From Halonotius roseus (lineage in GTDB: Archaea > Halobacteriota > Halobacteria > Halobacteriales > Haloferacaceae), in the NCBI RefSeq assembly GCF_006861655.1, contig NZ_SESI01000004.1:202634-266633 (forward strand): a stretch of 64,000 nt of DNA. The letters are read 5' to 3'. Below are positions 26,232 to 34,607 of the stretch, piece after piece. The notes beneath the pieces were generated by a model. That model was not told where the DNA came from. It did not search any database and saw only the letters and a program-made list of their open reading frames with translations. Both the position numbers and the translations under genes were made by a program. Each line of letters opens with the position of its first letter. The first letter of the stretch is position 1.

Positions 26232-27104
26232 TCATGCACGATACCCCAGCGCGTCGAGTCGCTCGTCTGCGGAATCGCTCCCGTACACCCGACGCACCGG
26301 AAGCGACTCCGGTGGCTCCAACGTCGGGGTTCGCCTTTCCCTGTCGGTGGCGGTCGTTTCCGCCCACGGAACGGTGATGAGCGCGGGCACGGGCGTCTCC
26401 ATCGGGTGGCCGTACAGCCCCCACTCGCCGAAGAGGTTGCCGTGGTCGGCCGTGATGGCGACTTGGCCGTCGATGTTGGCGCACAGCGATTCGACTTCTT
26501 CGAGCACGTAGTCGAGATTCGCCCGGTAGGCGGCCCGAACGCGGGCAACGCTGACCTCGTTTTGCCGGAGGGCGACCCACGGGTTCCCCGTGTTGCTGTG
26601 GCTGCCAGCCCGCACCAGCCCGTCGTCGCCGTCGAGCGGATCGGGAACGAAGGGGTGGTGCGGCTGCATGTAGTGGACGACGAGGCGATCAGGTGCTGTT
26701 TCGCGCGCGTGGGCGATAGCGCGATCCGTGACCGCCGCCGGCGGGATCGTGTTGTGCGCGTCGTCCCACGCGTACTTCCAGACCTCGTCGAGGGCGGCGA
26801 AATCGTCAGCATCGAGATAGCGATCCGTCCATGTGTTGGCCGTCACCATGACCGTTCGGTCGGTTTCGGGGTGGCCGTGGAAGGTGTTTTCCAGCCACTC
26901 CGAGGAGGAGCTGCCGACCGAGCGGATCGAGCCGACCTCGGGGAGGAACGCGTAGTCGTCGGCGACGGCAGCCAGTAGGTCGGCCCGACAGCCGTCGAGG
27001 ACGACCAACACGTCCCACGACCGCTCATAGACGTTCGTTCCGTACGGCAGCCGCCGGCCGACCGCCTGCATCGCCCGCAGGTAGGCCGTCCCGAGCCGGC
27101 TCAT
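26232..27104 (-). CDS. Alkaline phosphatase/sulfatase-superfamily protein
   Basis: This 290-aa protein has the core of the AlkP superfamily: VLVVLDGCRADLLAAVADDY near the N terminus and AITADHGNLFGEWGLYGHP towards the C terminus (metal ligands D and H), with VVHYMQPHHPFVPDP in between. It lacks a clear signal peptide. Such proteins in haloarchaeal glycan clusters are often annotated sulfatase, but the substrate could be a phosphodiester or sulfate ester. It is cotranscribed with the downstream GT4 gene and divergent from the dehydrogenase/reductase fusion. Confidence 0.85.
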   Translation of the reverse strand: MSRLGTAYLRAMQAVGRRLPYGTNVYERSWDVLVVLDGCRADLLAAVADDYAFLPEVGSIRSVGSSSSEWLENTFHGHPETDRTVMVTANTWTDRYLDADDFAALDEVWKYAWDDAHNTIPPAAVTDRAIAHARETAPDRLVVHYMQPHHPFVPDPLDGDDGLVRAGSHSNTGNPWVALRQNEVSVARVRAAYRANLDYVLEEVESLCANIDGQVAITADHGNLFGEWGLYGHPMETPVPALITVPWAETTATDRERRTPTLEPPESLPVRRVYGSDSADERLDALGYRA

Positions 27105-27218
27105 TCCGGGTTCCACCACGGGTGGCCTTCGGCCGATACTGACAAAACCCCATCGGCGAGTCGAACCGCGCACACCTATCGCCGGGGGAGTTTTAGGCCT
27201 CGCCCGCGCGGTGAAACT

Positions 27219-29171
27219 GTGCACTGTCTGTTTGTCGGAGCGGGGTCGATTGCGTCGTCGTACGCCGACGGCATCGCCGACGCCGAACTCGCGTTGGCCG
27301 GCGTCTGCGATCTCGACGCCGACCGCGCCGACGCGTTCGCCGCGAGTCACGACTGTCCCGCCTTCGGCGATCTCGATGTCGCCCTCGATACCCTCGACGC
27401 GCCGCTGGTCGTCAACCTGACGAGCCACGCGGCCCACGCCGAGGTTACGCGAACCGCCCTCGCAGCCGACCGCCACGTGTACTCCGAAAAGCCGCTCGCA
27501 CTCGACAGCGAGACCGCCGGCGAGTTGGTCGAAACGGCCCGCGAGCGTGATCTCGCACTCGGCTGCGCGCCGGCGTCGGTCGCGGGGCCAACCCAACAGC
27601 GCGCCCGTCGGCTGCTCGGCGAGGGGCGACTCGGGCCCGTCCAGTTGGCCTACGCCCACGCCCACGTCGGCCGCGTTACCGACTGGCACGACCGTCCGGA
27701 GTCGTTCCTCGCTATCGGGCCGCTCTACGACGGCGGCGTCTATCCGCTCTCGCTGCTGGTCGCGTGGTTCGGCCCCGTTGAGCGCGTCCGCGTCGCCGAC
27801 AGCCTCGATCCGTGGCCCGAGCGAGAGACCCAACGACCCGAGGCCGACAGCCACGTCGAGGCGACGCTGGCGTTTCGAGACGGCCCCACGGTACGGCTCA
27901 CGGCGAGTTTCTACGCCCCGCACCGCAGTCGGGAGTTCTACGGGCTGGAACTCCACGGCGACGACGGCTCGCTCTATCTCGACAACACCGGCCGGATGGA
28001 GCCCGCCAGCGACGCCGTGCAGTACGGCGGGCTCGGTCGGTCGTACACGACCGTCCCGCCGCAGTCGCCAACCGACGCCCGCGACTACATCGATGCGGTC
28101 GAAGACCTCGCTGCGAGCGTCGCTGCCGGCGAGCCGGATCGCCGAACAGCGCGCCGCGGGGCCCACGTCGTCGCCGTCTGCAACGCTATCCAAGCGGCAG
28201 CCGCCGATGGCGGGCCGGTTGACGTGCCAGCTCATGGCGTAGCGGGGCCGGATAAGCCCGAATCGACAGCGACCACAACCGACGACGGCACCCTGTCGGT
28301 GCCCCCGGTTGGGTTCGGCTGTTCGCGCTACCGTGGCGACGAGTACGTCGAGCGCAAAGCATCGATTGCGACCGCTCTCGACGCGGGCTACCGGCTGCTC
28401 GACAGCGCGGAGCTGTACGGCAATGAGTTCCGCATCGGCGAGCTGCTGGCTACACCGGGATCGCCGGATCGAGACCACCTCACGATCCTCGGCAAAGTCT
28501 GGCGAACGAACCACCAGCGGGAACACCTACTGGCCGCCTGCGAGGGCAGCCTGCGGGAACTCGGCATCGACGCCTTCGACTGCTACATGCTCCACTGGCC
28601 CGAAGCGTGGGCCCATCAGGGGTCGCTGGATCGACTGGCCGAGAAGCCAGTAGAAACACAGGAGGCACTGACGTTTCCGACCGACGCCGACGGTGAGATC
28701 GAAACGGCGTCGATCCCGCTGGCCGAGGCGTGGGCAAACCTTGAGACGGTCGTCGAGCGCGGCTGGGCGGAGACGCTCGGCGTCTGCAATGTCTCACGGT
28801 CACAACTGGAGACGATCCTCGATGCGGCGTCGATCCCACCCGTAGTCGTCCAGATCGAGCGACACCCCTACCAGCCACAGACCGATCTCGTCGAATTCTG
28901 CCACGACAACGATATCGCCGTCGTCGCCCACTCGCCGCTGTCGGCTCCGGGACTGCTGGACGAGCCAGTGCTGGCCGAGATCGGCGGAAAATACGATCTC
29001 TCGCCGGCCGGCGTCGTGCTGGCGTGGAACGCGACCCGCGGCGTCGTCCCGATCCCGTCGAGTACGACCGAGGCACATATCGTTGGCAACGCGGCCGCTG
29101 TGGCAACGCGGCTCGATAGGGAAGCTTGCGAGCGGATCGGCGCGCTGCGCGATCCCGAATTCGAGCGGTAA
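27219..29171 (+). CDS. Gfo/Idh/MocA oxidoreductase fused to aldo-keto reductase
   Basis: This 650-aa bifunctional protein starts with GTG at 27219 (CLFVGAGSIASSYADGIAD, a Rossmann start). Residues about 1-340 are a Gfo/Idh/MocA dehydrogenase with the SEKPLALD motif near 95. Residues about 357-650 are an aldo-keto reductase with an apparently complete tetrad: Asp and Tyr in LLDSAELYGNE, Lys in LGKVWRT and His in MLHWPE. The NADP site near the end (IPSSTTEAHIVGNAAA) is also present. A TTTTAG box lies about 26 nt upstream. Two redox steps on one sugar or alcohol substrate can be inferred; the fusion itself is unusual. Confidence 0.9.
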   Translation: MHCLFVGAGSIASSYADGIADAELALAGVCDLDADRADAFAASHDCPAFGDLDVALDTLDAPLVVNLTSHAAHAEVTRTALAADRHVYSEKPLALDSETAGELVETARERDLALGCAPASVAGPTQQRARRLLGEGRLGPVQLAYAHAHVGRVTDWHDRPESFLAIGPLYDGGVYPLSLLVAWFGPVERVRVADSLDPWPERETQRPEADSHVEATLAFRDGPTVRLTASFYAPHRSREFYGLELHGDDGSLYLDNTGRMEPASDAVQYGGLGRSYTTVPPQSPTDARDYIDAVEDLAASVAAGEPDRRTARRGAHVVAVCNAIQAAAADGGPVDVPAHGVAGPDKPESTATTTDDGTLSVPPVGFGCSRYRGDEYVERKASIATALDAGYRLLDSAELYGNEFRIGELLATPGSPDRDHLTILGKVWRTNHQREHLLAACEGSLRELGIDAFDCYMLHWPEAWAHQGSLDRLAEKPVETQEALTFPTDADGEIETASIPLAEAWANLETVVERGWAETLGVCNVSRSQLETILDAASIPPVVVQIERHPYQPQTDLVEFCHDNDIAVVAHSPLSAPGLLDEPVLAEIGGKYDLSPAGVVLAWNATRGVVPIPSSTTEAHIVGNAAAVATRLDREACERIGALRDPEFER

Positions 29172-29219
29172 TCGTCACGCGGGCGATACGATTATGTGGA
29201 TTCCGGCCGGTGTAGGCAT

Positions 29220-29600
29220 ATGAGCACGGATACCGGCAGCTTCTCGCTCGACACCGACTCGCTAGGCGGCCTCGCCTACGTTGGCATCGTCGCCGCGATC
29301 ATCTCGGGGCTCATCCACCTCAGACTCGGCGTCGGGTTCATCGACTCGCCGCTCGGGATCAGCTTCCTGTTGGCTGGCCTCGGCTTCCTCGGCGCGGTCG
29401 TCCTCGTCCTCGTCAACTATCGCCGCCGGACGGTCTATGCGGTCGGGATTCCGTTTACCGCGATCCAGATCGTCCTCTGGTATTACGTCAACTTCGTCGC
29501 CGGCGACTACGCCTTCCCCGCGGATGTCGGCACGCTCGGCGCGATTGACAAGGTCGCACAGGTCGTCTTGATCGCCGTCCTCGTCGTCCTCCTCCGGTGA
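29220..29600 (+). CDS. Small integral membrane protein (four helices)
   Basis: This 126-aa protein has a short polar N terminus and four hydrophobic segments: LAYVGIVAAIISGLIHLRLG, GISFLLAGLGFLGAVVLVLV, TVYAVGIPFTAIQIVLWYYV and VAQVVLIAVLVVLL. It resembles small haloarchaeal membrane proteins of unknown function (DUF7475-like by pattern). ATTATG at about 29191 is centred 26 nt upstream of the ATG. The CDP-alcohol phosphatidyltransferase gene follows after 7 nt, which suggests cotranscription and a shared role in the membrane. Confidence 0.75.
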   Translation: MSTDTGSFSLDTDSLGGLAYVGIVAAIISGLIHLRLGVGFIDSPLGISFLLAGLGFLGAVVLVLVNYRRRTVYAVGIPFTAIQIVLWYYVNFVAGDYAFPADVGTLGAIDKVAQVVLIAVLVVLLR

Positions 29601-29607
29601 CGTAGTC

Positions 29608-30411
29608 GTGTCCACGTGGTACCGCCGGGCGGCGACAGTCGAGTTCGGACTTCGAGCCGGACTGCCGGCGGTCGCGGCGGGCTGTCTCGCGCTCGTGGTA
29701 GCAGCCGCAGTGCCAGCGTCGGCCGCGGCGTGGTCGCCGCTGTCGCCGTGGGCGGTTGCCGCCGCGTTCTGGGCCGCCCAGCTGTGGCATATCGGCCGTC
29801 GAACCGGCCGGGCCGAACTCGGCGAGCGGCCGGTGCGCTACCTCTTCGGGTTCGCAAACACGCTCTCGCTGCTGCGGAGCGGCCTCTACAGCGTCGTCGC
29901 CGGCCTCGCCGTCGCCGCGCCGACCGCCGCCGTCGCGTGGCTGCCCGGCCTCTGCTACGGCGTCGGCGTCGTCTTCGACAAACTCGACGGGACGGTCGCC
30001 CGAACGGTCGGCCGGGAGACCGACCTCGGCGAGCGGCTGGATATGACCGTCGATACCGCCGGCTTCGTCGCCGCGCCGGTCGTCGCCGTTTGTTGGGGAT
30101 TACTGCCGTGGTGGTATCTGTCGCTGTCGGCGGCACGGTACGCCTTCCTCGGCGTGCGGCGGTGGCGACAGGTCAGCGACCGACCTGTCTTCGAGCGACC
30201 CGACAGCAACCTCGGGAAATACCTCGCCGGCGTCCAGATGGTCTTTCTGACGGCCGTGTTGCTACCGGCGGTGCCGACCGACCTCGGCTGGCGGCTCGCA
30301 CCGGTCGTGCTCGCGCCGTCGCTGGCCGTCTTCGGCCGCGACATACTGGCGATCAGCGGGCTGTATCCCCTGCGCGGTGCGGTGGGTGACCACTCGGCCG
30401 AGGAGGATTGA
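29608..30411 (+). CDS. CDP-alcohol phosphatidyltransferase family protein
   Basis: This 267-aa integral membrane enzyme has the complete signature D-G-x2-A-R-x8-G-x3-D-x3-D (KLDGTVARTVGRE, then DLGERLDMTVD), which binds the CDP-activated alcohol. The family joins a CDP-alcohol (in archaea often CDP-archaeol) to a polar alcohol head group. The start is GTG at 29608. It belongs to a tight plus-strand run (29220-31642) with other membrane proteins, including a PAP2 phosphatase. It differs in sequence from the family member at 37918. The head group is unknown. Confidence 0.88.
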   Translation: MSTWYRRAATVEFGLRAGLPAVAAGCLALVVAAAVPASAAAWSPLSPWAVAAAFWAAQLWHIGRRTGRAELGERPVRYLFGFANTLSLLRSGLYSVVAGLAVAAPTAAVAWLPGLCYGVGVVFDKLDGTVARTVGRETDLGERLDMTVDTAGFVAAPVVAVCWGLLPWWYLSLSAARYAFLGVRRWRQVSDRPVFERPDSNLGKYLAGVQMVFLTAVLLPAVPTDLGWRLAPVVLAPSLAVFGRDILAISGLYPLRGAVGDHSAEED

Positions 30412-30437
30412 AGCCGCCCGCCGCCGTACAGTGATCC

Positions 30438-30986
30438 GTGCTGTTTCCGACCCACCTCGTCGTGGCCGCCGGCATCGGGGTCGTCTCTCGGCTCCGCGCC
30501 ACGCGGACTGCGGCGGCAACGGCGGTTTCGATGCCGTCGCAGTCGCCGCTGTCTCTCGGCTGGCTGGTCGTCGGTGCCGCGCTGCCGGATCTGATCGACA
30601 AACCGCTCGGGATGGCCGGCGTGACGGAGCTGTTTCACTCGGTCGGCCACAGCGCGGTTCTGCTACCGGTCGCTATCGCCGTCGCGCTCGCCGGTCGGCG
30701 TGGCGTTGCACTCGTCAGCGGGCGGGGCCTTGCGCTCGCTGTCGGCTGGGCGTCGCATCTGTTCCTCGACGCGCTGCACGTCGTCATCAACGGCCGGCCG
30801 AGCGACGCGCTGTTCCTCGGCTGGCCGGTCGTGTCGCCGCCGAATCCGCCCGCGATCCCGCCGGGCGAGTTCTTCTGGTACTACCTCGGTAGTCCGTCGT
30901 TCTACCTCGAAGTGCTGCTGTGGCTCGCGGTCGCCGCGCTCGTCGTGTGGACGGTGCGGGTCGAACGTGGCGGAACAAACCGGTGA
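30438..30986 (+). CDS. Membrane-bound metal-dependent hydrolase-like protein (DUF457/YdjM-like)
   Basis: This 182-aa membrane protein begins MLFPTHLVVAAGIGVVSRL, with the conserved early His, and has VVGAALPDLIDKPLG, ELFHSVGHSAVLLP and VGWASHLFLDALH. These His and Asp residues between hydrophobic segments are the pattern of the LexA-binding-like/YdjM membrane hydrolases. The start is GTG at 30438, 26 nt after the phosphatidyltransferase stop. The reaction is not known; in this context it may act on a lipid substrate. Confidence 0.8.
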   Translation: MLFPTHLVVAAGIGVVSRLRATRTAAATAVSMPSQSPLSLGWLVVGAALPDLIDKPLGMAGVTELFHSVGHSAVLLPVAIAVALAGRRGVALVSGRGLALAVGWASHLFLDALHVVINGRPSDALFLGWPVVSPPNPPAIPPGEFFWYYLGSPSFYLEVLLWLAVAALVVWTVRVERGGTNR

Positions 30987-31063
30987 GTCGCCGGCGACGC
31001 AGCGGCGACCTGAGCCGATGACGCCGGGCCTATGGTCGTCCGCCCCGAGGATCAGTCAACACC

Positions 31064-31642
31064 ATGACCGGACTCGTTGCCGACGTGCTCGCCCTCATCG
31101 TCGGGCTCGACCACCTCGCCGTCGACTTCCTCGTTGCGATCCGCGACCCCGCGATCACGAAGGTAATGAACTCCGTGACCGGCCTCGGCTCGGCGACCGC
31201 AGCGGCGGTCATCGTCGGGCTGTTCTATCTGGCTGGCTGGCACGAGGAGGTCGGCACGTCGGTGCTCGCTCTCGGACTCACCGGGCCTGTCGTGCTGACG
31301 TTGATGGGGCTCGTCCAGCGACCGTTCCCGCCGGAGCCGGTCTGTGTCACGAGCGGCGAGATGGTCGCCCACTCGTTCCCGTCCGGGCACGCCGCCGGCG
31401 TCACGGTCTTTGCCCTCCTTGCCGCGCGCTCCGACCGGCTGCCGCTCGCGCCGACTGCCCTCCTCGCGGGCCTGATCGCAATTTCGCGGATGTATCTCGG
31501 CACGCACTACCTCTCGGATACCATTGCTGGCATCGGGATCGGCGCGGCCGCCTTCTTCATTGCGACGCGATGGCTGACCGATAGCCGGAAGGCAGTCGTT
31601 GACTACGTACGGAGCCGGTCGGAACGAAGCGTCAGTAAGTAA
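31064..31642 (+). CDS. PAP2-family lipid phosphatase
   Basis: This 192-aa integral membrane enzyme carries the three PAP2 motifs: GLVQRPFPPEP (a form of KxxxxxxRP), HSFPSGHAAG and SRMYLGTHYLSD. These cluster at the outer membrane face and remove phosphate from lipid phosphates such as isoprenyl pyrophosphate. It is the last gene of the plus-strand run from 29220, 77 nt after the previous stop. Its 3' end overlaps the convergent dehydrogenase gene by 11 nt. A role in recycling a lipid carrier or dephosphorylating a phospholipid intermediate is inferred. Confidence 0.9.
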   Translation: MTGLVADVLALIVGLDHLAVDFLVAIRDPAITKVMNSVTGLGSATAAAVIVGLFYLAGWHEEVGTSVLALGLTGPVVLTLMGLVQRPFPPEPVCVTSGEMVAHSFPSGHAAGVTVFALLAARSDRLPLAPTALLAGLIAISRMYLGTHYLSDTIAGIGIGAAAFFIATRWLTDSRKAVVDYVRSRSERSVSK

Positions 31643-32618
31643 GCACGACCTGCAACACTGGTTCCGACCGTTCGTCGAGCAGTTCGTAGGCATCGGCCGC
31701 CTCGCTGAAGGGAATCCGGTGGCTGATGAGTCGCTCACAGTCGAGGCGGTCGAGCCACTCGACGGCCGTGTCGAACCGCCGCTTTCGATCCCACCGGCCG
31801 CGGCGGGCCGGGTCGATAGTACTCACCTGGCTTGAGACGAGTTCGATCCGGTCGCGGTGGAAGCTCCCGCCGAGGTCGATGGGGGCGCGTTTCTCGCCGT
31901 ACCACGAGCCGACGACGACACGGCCGTCGTAGCCGACCGCGTCGATGGCGTCGTTGAGGACGGCGGGCTCCCCGGAGAGTTCGACCGCGAGATCACAGTC
32001 GCCGAGTTCGGCCGCAGCCGCCTCGGGCGTCAGCGTCCGACCTGCGCCCATCGAAGTCGCCGCCTCACGACGGGCAGCGATCGGTTCGACGACGACGAGT
32101 TCGTCGAGCGGGAACGCCGACAGCAGCCGGGTCGTACAGAGGCCGACGACACCAGCCCCAAAAACGACAACCGATTCGTCGAGTTTCGGCTCGCTGTCGA
32201 GAACGAGGTTGGTCGCGGTTTCGACCGTCGGCAACAGGCAGCCGTGGGCGGGCGAAACGCCGTCAGGCAGGACGACGAGGTCGTCGGGAGCGGCCGCAAA
32301 GCGTGTCTGATGTGGGCGAAAGCCGAACACCGACCGATCCAGCCACTCGTCGGCAACGTCGCTCCCGGTTTCGACGACGGTGCCGGCGGCGGCGTAGCCG
32401 TACCGCAGCGGGTATTCGAAGGTGTCGTCGAAGGCCTCGATGGTTTCGTCGACCGGCATCTCAGTCGGCACCTCGTCGCGGTAGACGAGGAGTTCCGAGC
32501 CGGCACTGATCGCCGAGGCGTCGGTTGCGACGACGACCTCGTCGGCGGCGGGGTCGACGCTGACCGGTCGGTGGTCGACGGTCTCGGGGCCGGTGAAGTA
32601 CAGTGCGGTCTCGGTCAT
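31632..32618 (-). CDS. Medium-chain dehydrogenase/reductase (zinc-binding alcohol dehydrogenase-like)
   Basis: This 328-aa protein has the MDR layout: an N-terminal GroES-like domain (YGYAAAGTVVETGSDV) and a Rossmann domain (VVVFGAGVVGLCTTRLLSAF, VVEPIAARREAATSMGA). The canonical structural-zinc Cys cluster and the catalytic Cys at the usual place are missing (SAISAGSELLVYRDEVP), so it may be a zinc-free reductase. It lies 33 nt downstream of the GTP cyclohydrolase III gene on the same strand, so the two form an operon. The substrate is unknown. Confidence 0.85.
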   Translation of the reverse strand: MTETALYFTGPETVDHRPVSVDPAADEVVVATDASAISAGSELLVYRDEVPTEMPVDETIEAFDDTFEYPLRYGYAAAGTVVETGSDVADEWLDRSVFGFRPHQTRFAAAPDDLVVLPDGVSPAHGCLLPTVETATNLVLDSEPKLDESVVVFGAGVVGLCTTRLLSAFPLDELVVVEPIAARREAATSMGAGRTLTPEAAAAELGDCDLAVELSGEPAVLNDAIDAVGYDGRVVVGSWYGEKRAPIDLGGSFHRDRIELVSSQVSTIDPARRGRWDRKRRFDTAVEWLDRLDCERLISHRIPFSEAADAYELLDERSEPVLQVVLTY

Positions 32619-32651
32619 CGGCAGGGTGGCGATCGATCGCGGCGGGGCATC

Positions 32652-33428
32652 TCAGTCGTCTCCGGTCGTTGCCTGTGGGTGGTCGAACTCGACGATCGTA
32701 CCCTCATACCGACAGTCCTCAAGGGCGTGTTTGGCGGCGTAGCCCGCGTCGTGGGCCGTCGTCCCGCGGCCGACGCCGACCTTCAACTCGACGCCGACAT
32801 CGCGTTCGACGTGGTTGATGGCGTCTCGGTAGTCAGCCGCCGAGAGATCCGGACAGACGGCGATGATGTTGTCGCCGCCGACAAAGAAGGAAAGCGCGCC
32901 GTGGGCCTCGCGCATATACTCCATCAGCGAGGCGTAGCTGCGCTCGATGTGGATGAAGGAGTCAAACTCGTTGAGTTGGTCGGTGTATTTGCCGGTGGCG
33001 TCGTTGACATCGAAGTGGGCGATATGTGTTGTGGCGTCGGCGTCGGCACCCAGCGGCTCGCCGGCGAGTACCTCGGTGCGACCCTCGTCTTGGGCACTGC
33101 CGGCGGCCTGAATCTGTTCGGTCGCCTCGTCGAGGGCGGCCGCCGGCGTCTCGGCGGTGCCGATCCCGAGGCTGACGGTGACCGGATACCGGTTGCGGAC
33201 ACTTTCCTGGAGGGCTTTGTGGCCGGCGCGGCCGATGCCGTTGGTGACGGCGATCATGTTGTCGAACCGGCTGAAGAAGACGTAGCCGCCCCGGCTGCCG
33301 ATGAACTGGGCGAGGTCGGCAAACAGCCGGGACTGCATGGTTTGGAGATCCATCTCCCGGCGTGGCTCAGGGGTGATCGTCCACGGCCCGTAGTTGTCGA
33401 TCTGAATGAGAGTCAGCTGGGTCGTCAC
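32652..33428 (-). CDS. arfA: GTP cyclohydrolase III (archaeal type IIa)
   Basis: This 258-aa enzyme converts GTP to the formylated pyrimidine FAPy that feeds riboflavin and coenzyme F420 synthesis in archaea. It has two nucleotidyl-cyclase-like repeats: YVFFSRFDNMIAVTNGIG with SLGIGTA in the first half, and LSFFVGGDNIIAVCPDLS with LKVGVGRG in the second. The start MTTQLTLIQIDNYGPWT is typical. It is the first gene of a two-gene operon with the medium-chain dehydrogenase and is divergent from the HAD phosphatase. Confidence 0.93.
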   Translation of the reverse strand: MTTQLTLIQIDNYGPWTITPEPRREMDLQTMQSRLFADLAQFIGSRGGYVFFSRFDNMIAVTNGIGRAGHKALQESVRNRYPVTVSLGIGTAETPAAALDEATEQIQAAGSAQDEGRTEVLAGEPLGADADATTHIAHFDVNDATGKYTDQLNEFDSFIHIERSYASLMEYMREAHGALSFFVGGDNIIAVCPDLSAADYRDAINHVERDVGVELKVGVGRGTTAHDAGYAAKHALEDCRYEGTIVEFDHPQATTGDD

Positions 33429-33521
33429 AGCAATCCATACGTGACGCTACAGTTAGTGTCTTTCCGTTAGTGGGGGTCGGCGAACCGAGCGTTTCAATTC
33501 GGTACGGCGGCGAGATCACCC

Positions 33522-34325
33522 ATGAGCTACGAGGGGATCGTCCTCGATGTCGATGGCACGGTCGTCCGTGAGTCAGCACCGATCGACGGCGCGGCCGAGG
33601 GGTTGGCGGCCGTCGACGACGCAGGGGTCCGACGGGTCTTCTGTTCGAACAATCCCACCAAACGACCCGAGGCCTACGAGGAGCGGTTTGCTGAGGCGGG
33701 CTTCACGGTTTCGGCCGAGGAGGTGTTCACCGCCGGGACGATCACGACCGACTATCTCACAGACGAACACGCCGACGACCAGGTGTTTCTCGTCGGCGAG
33801 GCCGGACTCCGAGACCAGCTCGTCGACGCCGGACTGTCGGTGACGACCGACCCGCGGGCGGCCGATGTCGTCGTCGGCTCGCTGTCGACAGAGTTCGACT
33901 ACGAGACGCTCTGTGAGACGATCATCGCTATGGACGACGAACCCGCCTTCGTCGGCACCGACCCGGATACGGTCATCCCACAGGATGGCCCTGACCGACC
34001 GGGATCGGGGGCGATCATTCACGCGATGGAGGGCGTTATCGACCGCTCGGTCGATGTGATCTGTGGCAAACCGTCGGCGTACGCCCGCGAAACAGTCCTC
34101 GACTATCTTGGTGTTCCTGCCGAAGACTGTCTCGTCGTCGGCGACCGACTCAACACCGACATCGAACTCGGCACGGCCGCAGGGATGACGACAGCGTTGG
34201 TGACGACCGGGATCATGGATCGATCAGCTGTGGCGGACTCGGCAGTCACGCCGGATTACGTCATCGACTCGCTGGCCGAACTCGGCGCGGTCATCGGCGG
34301 GACAGCCGAGCGGTACGTCGCCTGA
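33522..34325 (+). CDS. HAD-IIA family phosphatase (NagD/phosphoglycolate phosphatase-like)
   Basis: This 267-aa cytoplasmic hydrolase has the HAD motifs: VLDVDGTVV (nucleophile Asp, motif I), FCSNNPTKRP (motif II), ICGKPSAYARE (Lys) and VVGDRLNTDIELGTAAGM (motif IV). The central cap fits subclass IIA. Substrates in the family include phosphoglycolate, 4-nitrophenyl phosphate and nucleotides; the natural substrate here is unknown. The ATG at 33522 follows a GTTTCAATT box by about 28 nt. Confidence 0.9.
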   Translation: MSYEGIVLDVDGTVVRESAPIDGAAEGLAAVDDAGVRRVFCSNNPTKRPEAYEERFAEAGFTVSAEEVFTAGTITTDYLTDEHADDQVFLVGEAGLRDQLVDAGLSVTTDPRAADVVVGSLSTEFDYETLCETIIAMDDEPAFVGTDPDTVIPQDGPDRPGSGAIIHAMEGVIDRSVDVICGKPSAYARETVLDYLGVPAEDCLVVGDRLNTDIELGTAAGMTTALVTTGIMDRSAVADSAVTPDYVIDSLAELGAVIGGTAERYVA

Positions 34326-34398
34326 AATGCCGGATTACAGTACTGAGATGCCGGAGTAGCCGCCTGAGAGCACTAGTGTGGTACTGTCTGACAAAGAC

Positions 34399-34404
34399 TT
34401 ATAT
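34399..34404 (+). promoter_or_regulatory. TATA box of the small gene at 34428
   Basis: TTATAT is centred about 26 nt before the ATG at 34428, the normal distance for a leaderless haloarchaeal transcript. The surrounding ACAAAGACTTATATACGG is one of the strongest TATA-like sites in the window. Confidence 0.6.
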
Positions 34405-34427
34405 ACGGTGGTAGTCTGCCTCATGGT

Positions 34428-34568
34428 ATGGTACCACATTACTCACCATACGTCTTCGGTGACGAACCGCCGACGCCGACCCGCCACGACCCCGAGGGTC
34501 GTGATCTCGTAATTATCGACGGGACGGCAATGACCTACCGGCACCACCGCGTTCGACAGCAAGCGTAG
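34428..34568 (+). CDS. Small hypothetical protein
   Basis: This 46-aa frame begins MVPHYSPYVFGDEPPTPTRH and contains GRDLVIIDGTAMTYRHHRVR. An overlapping ATG at 34423 opens only a short Arg-rich frame and was rejected. A strong TATA box at correct leaderless spacing precedes 34428, and the frame has the GC-rich third positions of a real gene. No family is recognised. It converges with the UPF0173 hydrolase gene. Confidence 0.5.
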   Translation: MVPHYSPYVFGDEPPTPTRHDPEGRDLVIIDGTAMTYRHHRVRQQA

Positions 34569-34607
34569 GTCGCTCCGAACACAGATATCGTAGCCGCAGC
34601 ACCGTTG

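Noticed and set aside
26232..28526. 764-codon minus-strand frame covering the alkaline-phosphatase-superfamily gene and the opposite fusion gene
   Set aside because: Only the section from 27104 carries the AlkP core; the rest is antisense to the well-supported oxidoreductase fusion.
31632..31642. Possible frameshift where the PAP2 and dehydrogenase genes overlap
   Set aside because: The genes are convergent and both keep normal C termini; an 11-nt 3' overlap is ordinary.
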